Source: Gloeotrichia echinulata CP02
Lineage (GTDB): Bacteria > Cyanobacteriota > Cyanobacteriia > Cyanobacteriales > Nostocaceae
Direction of reading: 5' to 3'
Length of the DNA stretch: 64,000 nucleotides
Assembly (NCBI GenBank): GCA_038087035.1
Contig: CP051187.1
Span: forward strand, 4,221,001 to 4,285,000
Made by a program: the position numbers and the translations under genes. This document shows positions 35,001 to 42,931 of this stretch, one piece after another (position 1 is the stretch's first letter; every line of letters begins with the position of its first letter). The notes under the pieces are model-generated. The model searched no databases and was not told the origin of the DNA. It saw only the letters and a program-made list of their open reading frames with translations.

Positions 35001-36714
35001 GCCTTTCCCGTAACGGGTCGATAGCTGGGTTTGTCACCTGAGCAAAGCGCTGTTTGAAATAGTCATAAAGTAGGTGGGGTTTGTCTGACAGCACTGCTAG
35101 GGGAATATCATCCCCCATACAGAAAGTCGGCTCTGAACCTAGCTTCGCCATTTCCTTGATGACCATATCCACATCTTCTGTGGTATAACCAAAGGCAATT
35201 TGATGTTGCAGCAGGGTTTGTCTATCAATGGTCTTCTGTCCTTCCTCATTTGAAATGTGGACACTGCCATTACCATTGCCATTGCCATTACCATTGACAG
35301 ATAGGGTATGACCATTGACCAAATCTTTGAGGTCTTGGCGATGCTGTTGTAACCATTCTCCATAAGGATGCTGTTTAGCAATGCGCTGCTTAATCTCCCA
35401 ATTTTTCAGCACTTCATGGGTTTGTAAATCCACAGCAATCATTTGCCCAGGGCCAAGTCTACCTTTTTCGATAATCTCCGCTTCCGGGAATTCTACAACA
35501 CCTGCTTCGGAAGCGACAACTATATAATCATCTTTAGTGATGATGTAGCGGGCTGGTCTTAAGCCATTACGATCTAGTGTTGCACCAACTTTTAGTCCAT
35601 CACTAAATACCAAAAGTGCTGGACCATCCCAGGCTTCTTGCAAACCGCTGTAATATTCGTAGAAATCTACAATTTCTGGATGGTCGCGTAAAGAAGGTTG
35701 ATTTTGGTAAGCTTCTGGCACCATAATCATCAAAGCTTCCGAGGGACTGCGACCGGAACGCACCAACAACTCAAACACATTGTCTAGGGTAGCTGAGTCA
35801 CTATTGTCAATATGAACCAGGGGCTTCAGTTCCTCAATGCGTTCTCCCCAAACTGGATGATTGAGGGTGGCTTCTCGTGCCATCATCCATTTGATATTAC
35901 CCAACAGTGTGTTGATTTCGCCGTTGTGACCCAATAGCCGCATCGGTTGAGCCAGGGGCCACTTGGGCATAGTATTGGTACTAAAGCGGCGATGATAGAC
36001 TGCAAAGGCGCTTTTGTAAGCGGGATTTTGTAAATCGAGATAAAACTCTCCCAGTATGGCAGAACGTACCATCCCCTTATAGACAATGGTACGGCTCGAC
36101 AAGGAACAGATGTAAAAGTCTTCAGAAATGTTTTTGGCAACTGTGAAAATGCGACGACGGGTAATATATAGTTGTCGTTCTAGTTCCTCACCGCTGTGGT
36201 TGGCACAATTGAGAAAAACTTGTTCTATTTGGGGTTGATTTTCTTTGGCTTGTGTCCCCAGTAAATCCGGCTGAACTGGTACTACTCGCCAACCCAGTAC
36301 AGTCAATTTTTCCTCAGACGCTATTTCTTCAATCGCTGTACGAGCTTTTTGCGCTGCTTCGGGGTCTTGTGGTAAAAATATCATCCCCACAGCCAAGTTG
36401 GTATGGGATGAAAAATCTATCCCCCATTTGGTAGATTCTTGTTGGAACAACTCCCAAGGTATCGCCGTCAATATCCCAGCACCGTCACCTGAATCTTGGT
36501 CGGCGCTACAACCACCCCGATGTTCTAAGCAAGTCAAAGCTGCTAAGGCTTTTGTCACAATTTCGTGGCGATCAAGATTTCGACGATGGGCGATAAACCC
36601 TACACCACAAGCATCCCGTTCTTCTACTAACCACCTTGGACCCTGATAGGTATCCTGTGAGTTAGCAGCCGATAATGCATTTTTTTGATCTTGATTCATA
36701 GGTTGATTATTCAT
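32026..36714 (-). CDS. gltB: Ferredoxin-type glutamate synthase (GOGAT)
   Basis: 1562 residues from ATG 36714 (MNNQPMNQ); an ATG 23 codons upstream is less likely. It makes two glutamates from glutamine and 2-oxoglutarate. The order is a short propeptide, then Cys in RDACGVGFIAHRR (Ntn glutaminase nucleophile), the central domain, the FMN-binding synthase domain with GQLPGAKV and the 3Fe-4S ligands in CHTNQCPVGVA (about residue 1190), then the C-terminal GXGXG beta-helix domain (GIHGGEIIIQPPAG). It is a single chain with no small NADPH subunit gene beside it, which favours ferredoxin as donor. A run of Asn-Gly repeats lies in the glutaminase-central linker. The electron-donor call is inference. 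Confidence 0.95.
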   Translation of the reverse strand: MNNQPMNQDQKNALSAANSQDTYQGPRWLVEERDACGVGFIAHRRNLDRHEIVTKALAALTCLEHRGGCSADQDSGDGAGILTAIPWELFQQESTKWGIDFSSHTNLAVGMIFLPQDPEAAQKARTAIEEIASEEKLTVLGWRVVPVQPDLLGTQAKENQPQIEQVFLNCANHSGEELERQLYITRRRIFTVAKNISEDFYICSLSSRTIVYKGMVRSAILGEFYLDLQNPAYKSAFAVYHRRFSTNTMPKWPLAQPMRLLGHNGEINTLLGNIKWMMAREATLNHPVWGERIEELKPLVHIDNSDSATLDNVFELLVRSGRSPSEALMIMVPEAYQNQPSLRDHPEIVDFYEYYSGLQEAWDGPALLVFSDGLKVGATLDRNGLRPARYIITKDDYIVVASEAGVVEFPEAEIIEKGRLGPGQMIAVDLQTHEVLKNWEIKQRIAKQHPYGEWLQQHRQDLKDLVNGHTLSVNGNGNGNGNGSVHISNEEGQKTIDRQTLLQHQIAFGYTTEDVDMVIKEMAKLGSEPTFCMGDDIPLAVLSDKPHLLYDYFKQRFAQVTNPAIDPLRERLVMSLNVELGERGNLLEVKPEYARRVKLDSPVLTEVELEAIKLSGFATSQLSTVFPIASGPEGLKAAVESLQAKAAESVRAGAKILILSDRSGLDAEYTYIPPMLAVGAVHHYLIREGLRVKASLVVDTAQCWSTHHFACLIGYGAAAVCPYMALDTVRDWWSDPKTQQFMARGQIATLTLEQAVANYRKAVASGLLKILSKMGISLLSSYQAAQIFEAIGIGGDLLELGFRGTTSRIGGLSVSELAQEVLSFHHKAFPELTTKKLENLGFVKYLPSGEYHMNSPELAKALHKAVDGKKYDHYEVYKQHLQGRPVTALRDLLDFQSDRPSIPLEEVESVSEIVKRFCTGGMSLGALSREAHEVLAIAMNRIGGKSNSGEGGEDPVRYNVLNDVDAAGHSPTLPHLNGLLNGDTASSAIKQVASGRFGVTPGYLASAKQIEIKIAQGAKPGEGGQLPGAKVSPYIAMLRRSKPGVTLISPPPHHDIYSIEDLAQLIFDLHQINPQAQVSVKLVAEIGIGTIAAGVAKANADIIQISGHDGGTGASPLSSIKHAGSPWELGLSEVHRVLMNNSLRDRVILRVDGGLKSGWDVVIGALMGGEEFGFGSIAMIAEGCIMARICHTNQCPVGVASQKEELRKRFTGVPEHVVNFFYFVAEEVRSLLGRLGYRSLSELIGRADLLTLRHGVELTKTQSLNLNCLLQLPDSKENRSWLVHEVVHSNGPVVDDQLLADPEIQAAISNQSTVSKTLTIVNTDRTVGARLAGAIASVYGDSGFEGQINLNFHGSAGQSFGAFNLPGVTLRLEGEANDYVGKGIHGGEIIIQPPAGANYDPAQNVIVGNTCLYGATGGVLFANGLAGERFGVRNSKGIAVIEGAGDHCCEYMTGGVIVVLGKVGRNVGAGMTGGLAYFLDEDGTFADLVNKEIGKKIQRVIGEAGEKQLQDLIKAHGDRTGSPKAQKILQNWTEFLPHFWQLVPDSEADSPEANQKKQLSSV

Positions 36715-36984
36715 ACCCTTTTCCTGAAATCTTGAGTTACTAATTTTGCCACTACTTGTGAGAAAAATTTCTAAATTTACCAATGAAGAAATACGAAATC
36801 ACCGGAATTTAGGGAAAAAATTTAACAGTTAGTTGACGGTTGACTGATGTAAACTTTGATTTTACTTTTTGCTTCACACGTGTTAAAATATTCGCGTCAT
36901 TTTTGATCTGTTTATGCTGGGTGAGACAAATTACCTTGGTCTTGACAATTTTCTCTTTATATTGTCAAGCTAGTACGCAAAGGG

Positions 36985-37080
36985 GTAAATAAATCACCCA
37001 TGAGAAACGTCACCAACCCTGAAAAAAAGGTAATTACGTTAGCGTAGCGGGGCGTAGCCCATTCCGCGCAGCGGTACTAG
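36985..37080. repeat. Dispersed repeat ending GCGCAGCGGTACTAG
   Basis: GTAAATAAATCACCCATGAG, then CCAACCCTGAAAAAAAGGTAA, then GCAGCGGTACTAG, is shared with 59601-59710. The inner part has palindromic GCGTAGCGGGGCGTAGCCC pieces. Confidence 0.65.
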
Positions 37081-37354
37081 GTGTTTTCTCAATTCCCTAT
37101 TTTCACAGCCAAGCCGTTTTTCTGCCAAAAGCAGTACCGGCTCACCTGACATAAAACGTAATTTGAACGCTTTACTGCTTTGCAACCCGAAATTTTACTG
37201 ATTTCAGTTACAAAATCAGCCTATTACACTATATGCCCATTTGACAATTCCTAAGTCTCTCTATTGTCGTCTAGATTTTTGCGGATAATCAGATACCACC
37301 TCTGTTACTACTAGTAGTCCACCACATTAAATAAATATGATGGGTGAATTTATT

Positions 37355-37413
37355 TGTTCGTAGTTGCGCTTTAACGCTCTCGACAATCAAGAGCGCTAAA
37401 GCGCAACTACAAA
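37355..37413. repeat. GTTCGTAGTTGCGC palindromic element
   Basis: A compact copy: GTTCGTAGTTGCGCTTTAACGC pairs with GCGCTAAAGCGCAACTACAAAC. It lies upstream of the glycosidase gene. Confidence 0.7.
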
Positions 37414-37591
37414 CAGCCCTGCAAAGTTGACTTGCCAGACTACTAGTGACAGTTGAAACACTTTTTGGTGGGTAAAAACTTGTTTGTTTTTGCAAGAGAT
37501 AACGAGCCACCATATACATTATCATGTTTATTCCCAATTCATATCATGATTTTTTAAGATTTCCGCATAATTTAGTTAACCTGTACCTTGG

Positions 37592-39631
37592 GTGATAGCT
37601 TTCAAAAGTACCAAGCCAGTGATGGTAAAAATGCTTAAATTCAGCCGAGAAAAAGACCACAGTGCTATTACCCTAATTTCCCAGAAAATCACTTTGGGGG
37701 CTACTATGTCGCCAATACTGGCGATCGCATTGTGCTTATATACTACCAATACTACTATTGCCCAACAATCTCCCGCAGGTATCAAACCAAAACCTACATT
37801 GATTCCCCATGTGCCAAAATCCCCAATAGCCGGGGTGCAGTCCTGTGGTAATCAAATTACCCTCAATGGTCGTACCGTATCTGGGGCGTGGTTGCAGCAA
37901 ACAGGTGCCCGTGGTGAAGTAACAACCCATCTCAGTGATGGCGCATTCAGACAATTCATGGGGATAGATTTTTTAAACACCACTAATCCCACCAGACAAC
38001 CAGTAGCATGGTTTTCCTCAGAGACACAGCCACTAGTCTTAGCCGCTTCGCTACTGAGGGGCTATCGCTATCTAGATATCACAAATTTTGCTCAAACAGC
38101 CGGATGGCAGATACAGATCAATGGTAACACCTTAGTAATTTCCACGCCGGCAACAAAAGTAACAGATATTATTCCCAGTCCACAACCTGCAAGCAACCGC
38201 ATCGTTGTAGAGTTGGATCGCCCAACACCTTGGCAAATCACACAAGGTTTACCAATCACCAGAACTCCCGACCCTGATACCCAAACAGCCAAACCTTCTA
38301 CACAGCCAAATCGAGAGTGGAAAATTACCCTGGATGGCATAGCCGCTCCCATCTTAGTACAACGTTATACCCCCCAACCATCAGCACCAATACAAATACC
38401 CAATCCCCTCAAACAATTACTACCAAGAACAATCCCAGCAACACCAACTCCAGAACCACTGATTCAACAAGTCGAGGTAGTCAAAAACCAAACAATTATT
38501 AGTCTGAGTGTTCCCTTTGGCCAATCTCCCCGAATTAGCACCCTAGCCAACCCCAATCGCCTGATCATCGAAATTCGCCCAGATGCGATGGTAGAGCGAG
38601 ATATTACCTGGGCACAGGGATTGCGTTGGCGACAAAAATTTGTCAATTTAGGCACCCAAAAGTTTCCCATTGTTTGGTTAGAAATTAATCCACGGGCTTT
38701 TGGACTCACCCTCAAACCAATTTCCAGTAACCCCGATACCCAAGCGGGGACTGCTCCCTTGATGGAAACAGCACAACGCTACTTAGCCGTAGCCGCCATT
38801 AACGGTGGTTATTTTAACCGCAATAATCGCTTACCCTTGGGTGCAATTCGGCGGGATGGTCAATGGTTGTCAGGTCCGATACTCAACCGAGGGGCGATCG
38901 CCTGGAATGATGCTGGGCAATTTTACTTAGGGCGACTCACATTAGAAGAAACTATAATTGCACCTAATAACCTGCGCTTGCCAATTCTCTTTCTCAATAG
39001 TGGCTACGTTCAAAGTGGGATTGCTCGTTATACCCCAGTTTGGGGACCGACCTACACCCCCTTAATAGACAACGAAATCATCCTCGTTGTCCAAAAAAAC
39101 CAAGTAATCAATCAATTATCAGCGGGTAAAGCTGGTCAAACAAACCTTCCCATTCCCCAGGATGGCTACCTACTAACTTTACGCGGCAACGCTGGCAATG
39201 CAGCATCACAGTTGCCCATTGGCACTACACTCAGCATTACCAGCGCCACTGCACCCGCTGAGTTTAATCGTTATCCTCACATTGTCGGAGCAGGGCCTCT
39301 TTTAGTGCAAAATCGGCAAATAGTCCTCGATGCCAAAGCCGAAAAATTCAGTGATGCCTTTATTGCCGAAAGAGCAATTCGCAGCGGTATTTGTACAACC
39401 ACCACAGGTCATATAATAATTGCTGCCATGCATAATCGTGCAGATGGACCTGGACCCACCTTAGCCGAACACGCCCAACTCATGCAGCTTCTGGGTTGTG
39501 TAGATGCCCTCAATTTAGATGGCGGTAGTTCTACCAGTCTTTACCTCGGAGGTCAATTACTTGACCGTTCCCCTACTACCGCTGCTCGTGTCCATAACGG
39601 CATTGGTATCTTTTTACAACAAAAGCCATAA
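37592..39631 (+). CDS. NAGPA-type phosphodiester glycosidase family protein, secreted
   Basis: Up to 679 residues from GTG 37592; ATG codons at 37622 and 37631 are alternatives. A signal-like segment (MSPILAIALCLYTTNTTIAQ) lies at about 38-58. Residues about 130-420 look like stalk or AMIN-type beta repeats with Pro-rich linkers (PQPSAPIQIPNP). Residues about 430-679 match the NAGPA/DUF2233 domain: AINGGYFNRNNRLPLGAIRRDGQW, NRADGPGPTLAEHAQLM, and NLDGGSSTSLYLGG, which is the family signature. It may cleave phosphodiester-linked sugars in the envelope. An internal SRGNAG-like segment and all signatures are intact. Confidence 0.85.
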   Translation: MIAFKSTKPVMVKMLKFSREKDHSAITLISQKITLGATMSPILAIALCLYTTNTTIAQQSPAGIKPKPTLIPHVPKSPIAGVQSCGNQITLNGRTVSGAWLQQTGARGEVTTHLSDGAFRQFMGIDFLNTTNPTRQPVAWFSSETQPLVLAASLLRGYRYLDITNFAQTAGWQIQINGNTLVISTPATKVTDIIPSPQPASNRIVVELDRPTPWQITQGLPITRTPDPDTQTAKPSTQPNREWKITLDGIAAPILVQRYTPQPSAPIQIPNPLKQLLPRTIPATPTPEPLIQQVEVVKNQTIISLSVPFGQSPRISTLANPNRLIIEIRPDAMVERDITWAQGLRWRQKFVNLGTQKFPIVWLEINPRAFGLTLKPISSNPDTQAGTAPLMETAQRYLAVAAINGGYFNRNNRLPLGAIRRDGQWLSGPILNRGAIAWNDAGQFYLGRLTLEETIIAPNNLRLPILFLNSGYVQSGIARYTPVWGPTYTPLIDNEIILVVQKNQVINQLSAGKAGQTNLPIPQDGYLLTLRGNAGNAASQLPIGTTLSITSATAPAEFNRYPHIVGAGPLLVQNRQIVLDAKAEKFSDAFIAERAIRSGICTTTTGHIIIAAMHNRADGPGPTLAEHAQLMQLLGCVDALNLDGGSSTSLYLGGQLLDRSPTTAARVHNGIGIFLQQKP

Positions 39632-40136
39632 GGCATTGAGTATGGGGTATGGGGTATGGGGCATAAAAAGGATTTCCTAGTCCCCAATCCCCAATCCCCA
39701 ATCCCTGGTAACTGAGCGGAGCCGTTCGCGTAGCGTCCGCACCAGAAGTGCAATCCCCAATCCCCAATCCCTGGTAACAGAGCGGAGCCGTTCGCGTAGC
39801 GTCCGCACCAGAAGTGCAATCCCCAATCCCTGGTAACAGAGCGGAGCCGTTCGCGTAGCGTCCGCACCAGAAGTGCAATCCCCAATCCCTGGTAACAGAG
39901 CGGAGCCGAAGTGCAATCCCTTTTTAAAGTTTGGAATAAGCTGCCATTGTGCTATATGAAGATTTGGTATAGAAACAAGAGCTTAAGCGGGGTCGTTGAC
40001 ATCATCAAGGCTGATTTTGGTATGTTTAGCAAAGTACAACTCAAGTACTGATTTTTACGGTTGTCGCATTGCGCCAGATTTTTCGCTCAAAGGTTAAAAG
40101 TACAGACGGTTTGTTATGTCTCCAAATGAGGTAACT
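39632..40136. other. Spacer with a 59-bp tandem repeat
   Basis: 39640-39704 carries CCCCAATC/TATGGGG iterations, and 39705-39921 a 59-bp repeat (separate entry). The remaining 215 bp before the cupin gene show no recognised motif. Confidence 0.45.
39705..39921. repeat. 59-bp tandem repeat, three full units and a partial one
   Basis: Units start with CTGGTAACAGAGCGGAGCCG at 39705 (66 bp), 39771, 39830 and 39889 (partial). Each contains the palindrome GCGGAGCCGTTCGCGTAGCG-TCCGC and ends in CCCCAATC iterations, which differ in number between units. Open frames across it on the minus strand are artefacts of the repeat. Confidence 0.9.
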
Positions 40137-40565
40137 ATGGTTCAAATTCAAGAAACAGCTCCAACTCAATCTCTGTCCCTATCCTCAGTTGTGACCAATA
40201 GAGGCGTTGCTGCAACTGAACTGCGTCCTTGGGGTTCTTTCACCGTTTTGGAAGAAGGGCGCGGCTACAAAATTAAGCGGATTGAAGTTAAGCCAGGGCA
40301 CCGTCTCAGCCTGCAAATGCACCACCACCGCAGCGAACATTGGATAGTCGTCTCTGGTACAGCTAAGGTGGTTTGCGGCGAAAACGAAGTGCTGTTGAAT
40401 AATAATCAGTCAACCTATGTACCCCAATGTACTGCTCATCGTTTAGAAAATCCTGGCGTCATTCCCTTAGTGCTAATTGAAGTGCAAAATGGCGAATATT
40501 TAGGTGAAGATGATATTATTCGCTACCAGGACGATTATTCTCGCACTGAGAATAAAAGCCGTTAA
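40137..40565 (+). CDS. Cupin, C-terminal type of mannose-6-phosphate isomerase / mannose-1-P guanylyltransferase
   Basis: 142 residues from ATG 40137 (MVQIQETAPT); a start seven codons earlier is possible. Residues about 25-125 form one cupin: RPWGSFTVLEEGRGYKIKRIEVKPGHRLSLQMHHHRSEHWIVVSGTA has the metal-binding H-x-H-x-x-E/H pattern and the second motif is STYVPQCTAHRLENPG. The GDP-mannose pyrophosphorylase part is absent, as usual for stand-alone cyanobacterial copies. It is probably a sugar-phosphate isomerase involved in mannose supply for glycans. Confidence 0.85.
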   Translation: MVQIQETAPTQSLSLSSVVTNRGVAATELRPWGSFTVLEEGRGYKIKRIEVKPGHRLSLQMHHHRSEHWIVVSGTAKVVCGENEVLLNNNQSTYVPQCTAHRLENPGVIPLVLIEVQNGEYLGEDDIIRYQDDYSRTENKSR

Positions 40566-40589
40566 AACATTTATAAGTTAAGAGTTATC

Positions 40590-40624
40590 AGGCGTTGGTG
40601 CATGTGTTTTATAGCACCAACGCC
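40590..40624 (+). terminator. Hairpin downstream of the cupin gene
   Basis: AGGCGTTGGTGC pairs with GCACCAACGCCT, about 25 bp after the stop codon. The T-tract is weak. Confidence 0.5.
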
Positions 40625-40699
40625 TTCAAGCAATTGCCAAAAGTGTTTCACGCCCGTGCGTCAAGCCGCGCTTTGCGTCTAGTATTCCACCACATAAGT

Positions 40700-40825
40700 C
40701 AATACAGTTCAGTTAAGGAAAATTGTCGTAGGGGCACGGCACGAATAAAATTGTCATTAGAAGAAAAAATTTTGGATGCCGTGCCCCGTAAGTGTATATC
40801 ATTCGAGCCTAACTGAACTGTATTG
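40700..40825. mobile_element. MITE, CAATAC family, copy C (inverse orientation)
   Basis: 126 bp; ends CAATACAGTTCAGTTAAG / CTAACTGAACTGTATTG, core arms GTAGGGGCACGGCA and TGCCGTGCCCC. Exact 10-bp target duplication CCACATAAGT at 40690-40699 and 40826-40835. Orientation is inverse to copies A and B. Confidence 0.92.
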
Positions 40826-40936
40826 CCACATAAGTTTTGACAGGTTATTCTACGAATTACGAATTAGGAATTATTTTCAGTCAACCCATCTGTAATATTG
40901 AAGATGGGGTTTCAATTTCCAACACGGATTTCATCC

Positions 40937-41293
40937 ATGATTCATCTGAGTCCAGCCGCAGCCAGTGAGATCGGGCGCTTAAAGTTAAAGCAGCAGAACA
41001 AGGTTGTGTTTCGATTGGCAGTTAAACCTGGTGGCTGTTCCGGGTGGTTTTATGATATGTCATTTGAGCAATCGGAAAATGTGAGCGATGTAAGCCTACG
41101 CATTTTTGACGTGAACGGTATCCAAGTAGCCATAGATGCCGAAAGTATAGATTTAGTTAATGGTTTGAAGGTGGATTATTCAGAAGATCTGATGGGCGGT
41201 GGTTTTCGCTTTGACAATCCCCAGGCGATCGCCACCTGTGGCTGTGGTAATTCCTTTGCAATTAGTCCTTGGTCATTGGTCATTAGTCATTAG
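40937..41293 (+). CDS. IscA/SufA-type (HesB) iron-sulfur assembly protein
   Basis: 118 residues from ATG 40937 (MIHLSPAAASEIGRL, the family N-terminus). Three Cys ligands are present: GGCSG at about 35 and CGCG near 104-106. It would carry iron or Fe-S clusters to target proteins. The last about 10 residues (SPWSLVISH) are encoded by the beginning of a TCATTAG/TCATTGG heptamer array, so the natural C-terminus has been replaced or extended by repeat DNA after NSFAI. The catalytic Cys are before that point and unaffected. Confidence 0.87.
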   Translation: MIHLSPAAASEIGRLKLKQQNKVVFRLAVKPGGCSGWFYDMSFEQSENVSDVSLRIFDVNGIQVAIDAESIDLVNGLKVDYSEDLMGGGFRFDNPQAIATCGCGNSFAISPWSLVISH

Positions 41294-41450
41294 TCATTAG
41301 TCATTAGTCATTAGTCATTAGTCATTGGTCATTTGTCATTGGTCATTGGTCATTGGTCATTGGTCATTGGACAAACAACAACCGACAAAGGACAAAGGAC
41401 AACTGACAAAGGACAACTGACAACTGACAAAGGACAAAGGACAAATAACG
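41268..41450. repeat. Heptamer arrays (TCATTAG)n, (TCATTGG)n and (GGACAAA)n
   Basis: Successive blocks of TCATTAG, TCATTGG and then GGACAAA/TGACAAC units. The first units are inside the iscA-like coding region. The array ends about 80 bp before rpsL, so the str operon promoter must be short or lie within it. Confidence 0.93.
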
Positions 41451-41531
41451 ATTGACATAAAACCATAAAAAAAGATATAATCAGGATTTGTTAAAACTTA
41501 GACCATAATGCAGCTTCATGCGCTGTAACTC

Positions 41532-41915
41532 ATGCCAACCATACAGCAGCTAATACGTAGTGAACGCGAAAAAGCGCGTCAAAAAACCAAGTCCCCTGCC
41601 CTGAAGCAGTGCCCCCAGCGTCGGGGGGTTTGCACCAGAGTGTACACGACCACACCTAAAAAGCCTAACTCAGCGTTACGCAAAGTAGCAAGAGTCAGGC
41701 TAACATCTGGATTTGAAGTCACAGCTTACATTCCAGGCATTGGTCACAACTTGCAAGAGCATTCAGTTGTGATGATTCGCGGCGGTCGGGTTAAGGACTT
41801 ACCAGGCGTGAGATACCACATTATCCGTGGCACGTTAGATACAGCCGGAGTCAAAGACCGCAAGCAAGGTCGTTCCAAATATGGAACCAAGCGTCCAAAA
41901 GCAGCGAAAAAATAG
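41532..41915 (+). CDS. rpsL: 30S ribosomal protein S12
   Basis: 127 residues, full length. It is a decoding-centre protein. The conserved PTIQQLIRSEREK start, TPKKPNSALRKVARVRL and GGRVKDLPGVRYHIIRG loops are present; Lys in PKKPNS is the usual streptomycin-sensitive residue. It is the first gene of the str operon rpsL-rpsG-fusA-tuf-rpsJ. Confidence 0.98.
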   Translation: MPTIQQLIRSEREKARQKTKSPALKQCPQRRGVCTRVYTTTPKKPNSALRKVARVRLTSGFEVTAYIPGIGHNLQEHSVVMIRGGRVKDLPGVRYHIIRGTLDTAGVKDRKQGRSKYGTKRPKAAKK

Positions 41916-42460
41916 GAACCGGGTGATTAATCGCATTAAACACGATTAATTGCCTGCCACAAATCAGTGAACAGTCAACAGTGAACAGTTCTGACGGCGT
42001 ATAGTTGTCAGTGGACGCGCACCAACGCCTGAGGTAAATTCGGGTATTGTTTAACCCACGCTTATGTAACTGATAACTGATAACTGATAAGTTGGATAAA
42101 AGTGCCGCAGGACAGAAAAAACGGCATAAGCCTAGCCCGCCGTAGGCATCGCTTCTAAAGTACAGTCATTCTAGTTCTTGTGTTTGTTTACACAAATCAA
42201 GCTACACCCTGCACTAAGCGAGCAAGTGTAGGCAGCTTAGACAAGAATCCTGTGAGTGACAGCAGTATTTTAATCTAAAGATTAAGATTTATAATGTTGT
42301 CGCGGTTTCTGGTTGTGGGTAGCAGGTCAATCAATAGGTTAAAGACTGTACCACTGTAAAGCAAAAATTGAGTAAGTTAGAGCGGCGAGTTCCACCGCTT
42401 TTAGTTTCCAGTGTTTGATAGCATATAATTTCGTTGCCAAATCTGAATTAAGGGAGCAGT
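41916..42460. other. Unusually long rpsL-rpsG spacer (545 bp)
   Basis: Contains short repeats (CTGATAACTGATAACTGATAA at about 42069; CAGTGAACAGT pieces) and the palindrome GTGTTTGTTTACAC at 42180-42193. No gene is seen. It probably carries a separate promoter for rpsG. Confidence 0.45.
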
Positions 42461-42931
42461 ATGTCTCGTCGTGGTGTTATTCAAAGGCGTCCAGTTCCGC
42501 CTGACTCTGTATATAATAGTCGCCTTGTTAGTATGATCATCAGGCGGATCATGCGTCATGGCAAGAAATCACTTGCCGCACGGATTGTGTATGATGCCTT
42601 AAAAACTATTGAAGAACGCACTGGTGCTGCTGCCATAGAAACCTTTGAAAGGGCAGTACGCAATGCAACTCCGTTAGTAGAAGTAAAAGCCCGCCGAGTC
42701 GGTGGAGCGACCTACCAAGTACCAATGGAAGTGCGTTCAGATCGGGGTACAACCCTAGCACTACGTTGGCTGGTGCAATTTTCCAGATCTAGACCAGGGC
42801 GGACAATGGCGGGTAAATTGGCTAATGAGTTAATGGACGCTGCCAACGAAACCGGGAATGCCATTCGCAAGAGAGAAGAAACTCATCGCATGGCGGAAGC
42901 GAACAAAGCCTTTGCTCATTATCGTTACTAA
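42461..42931 (+). CDS. rpsG: 30S ribosomal protein S7
   Basis: 156 residues, full length, with the expected MSRRGVIQRRPVPPDSVYNS start and RRVGGATYQVPMEVR block. It nucleates assembly of the 30S head. The ribosome site AAGGGAG lies 6 bp before the ATG. Confidence 0.98.
   Translation: MSRRGVIQRRPVPPDSVYNSRLVSMIIRRIMRHGKKSLAARIVYDALKTIEERTGAAAIETFERAVRNATPLVEVKARRVGGATYQVPMEVRSDRGTTLALRWLVQFSRSRPGRTMAGKLANELMDAANETGNAIRKREETHRMAEANKAFAHYRY

Larger units (their letters stand above)
36715..37591. other. Divergent spacer between gltB and the phosphodiester glycosidase gene
   Basis: Must contain the gltB promoter and that of the next gene. No perfect NtcA site (GTA-N8-TAC) was found by eye. Two dispersed repeats occupy 36985-37080 and 37355-37413. 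Confidence 0.45.
40566..40936. other. Spacer containing a MITE
   Basis: Contains the MITE copy C (40700-40825) with its target duplications, and short palindromic pieces (GGCGTTGGTGCA / GCACCAACGCC at about 40592-40622, a likely terminator for the cupin gene). Confidence 0.5.

Noticed and set aside
39553..39916. Several overlapping minus-strand frames of 79-110 codons
   Set aside because: They are translations of the 59-bp tandem repeat; the repeated peptide is a by-product.
40595..40816. 73-codon plus-strand frame
   Set aside because: It runs through MITE copy C and the preceding hairpin, so it is not a gene.
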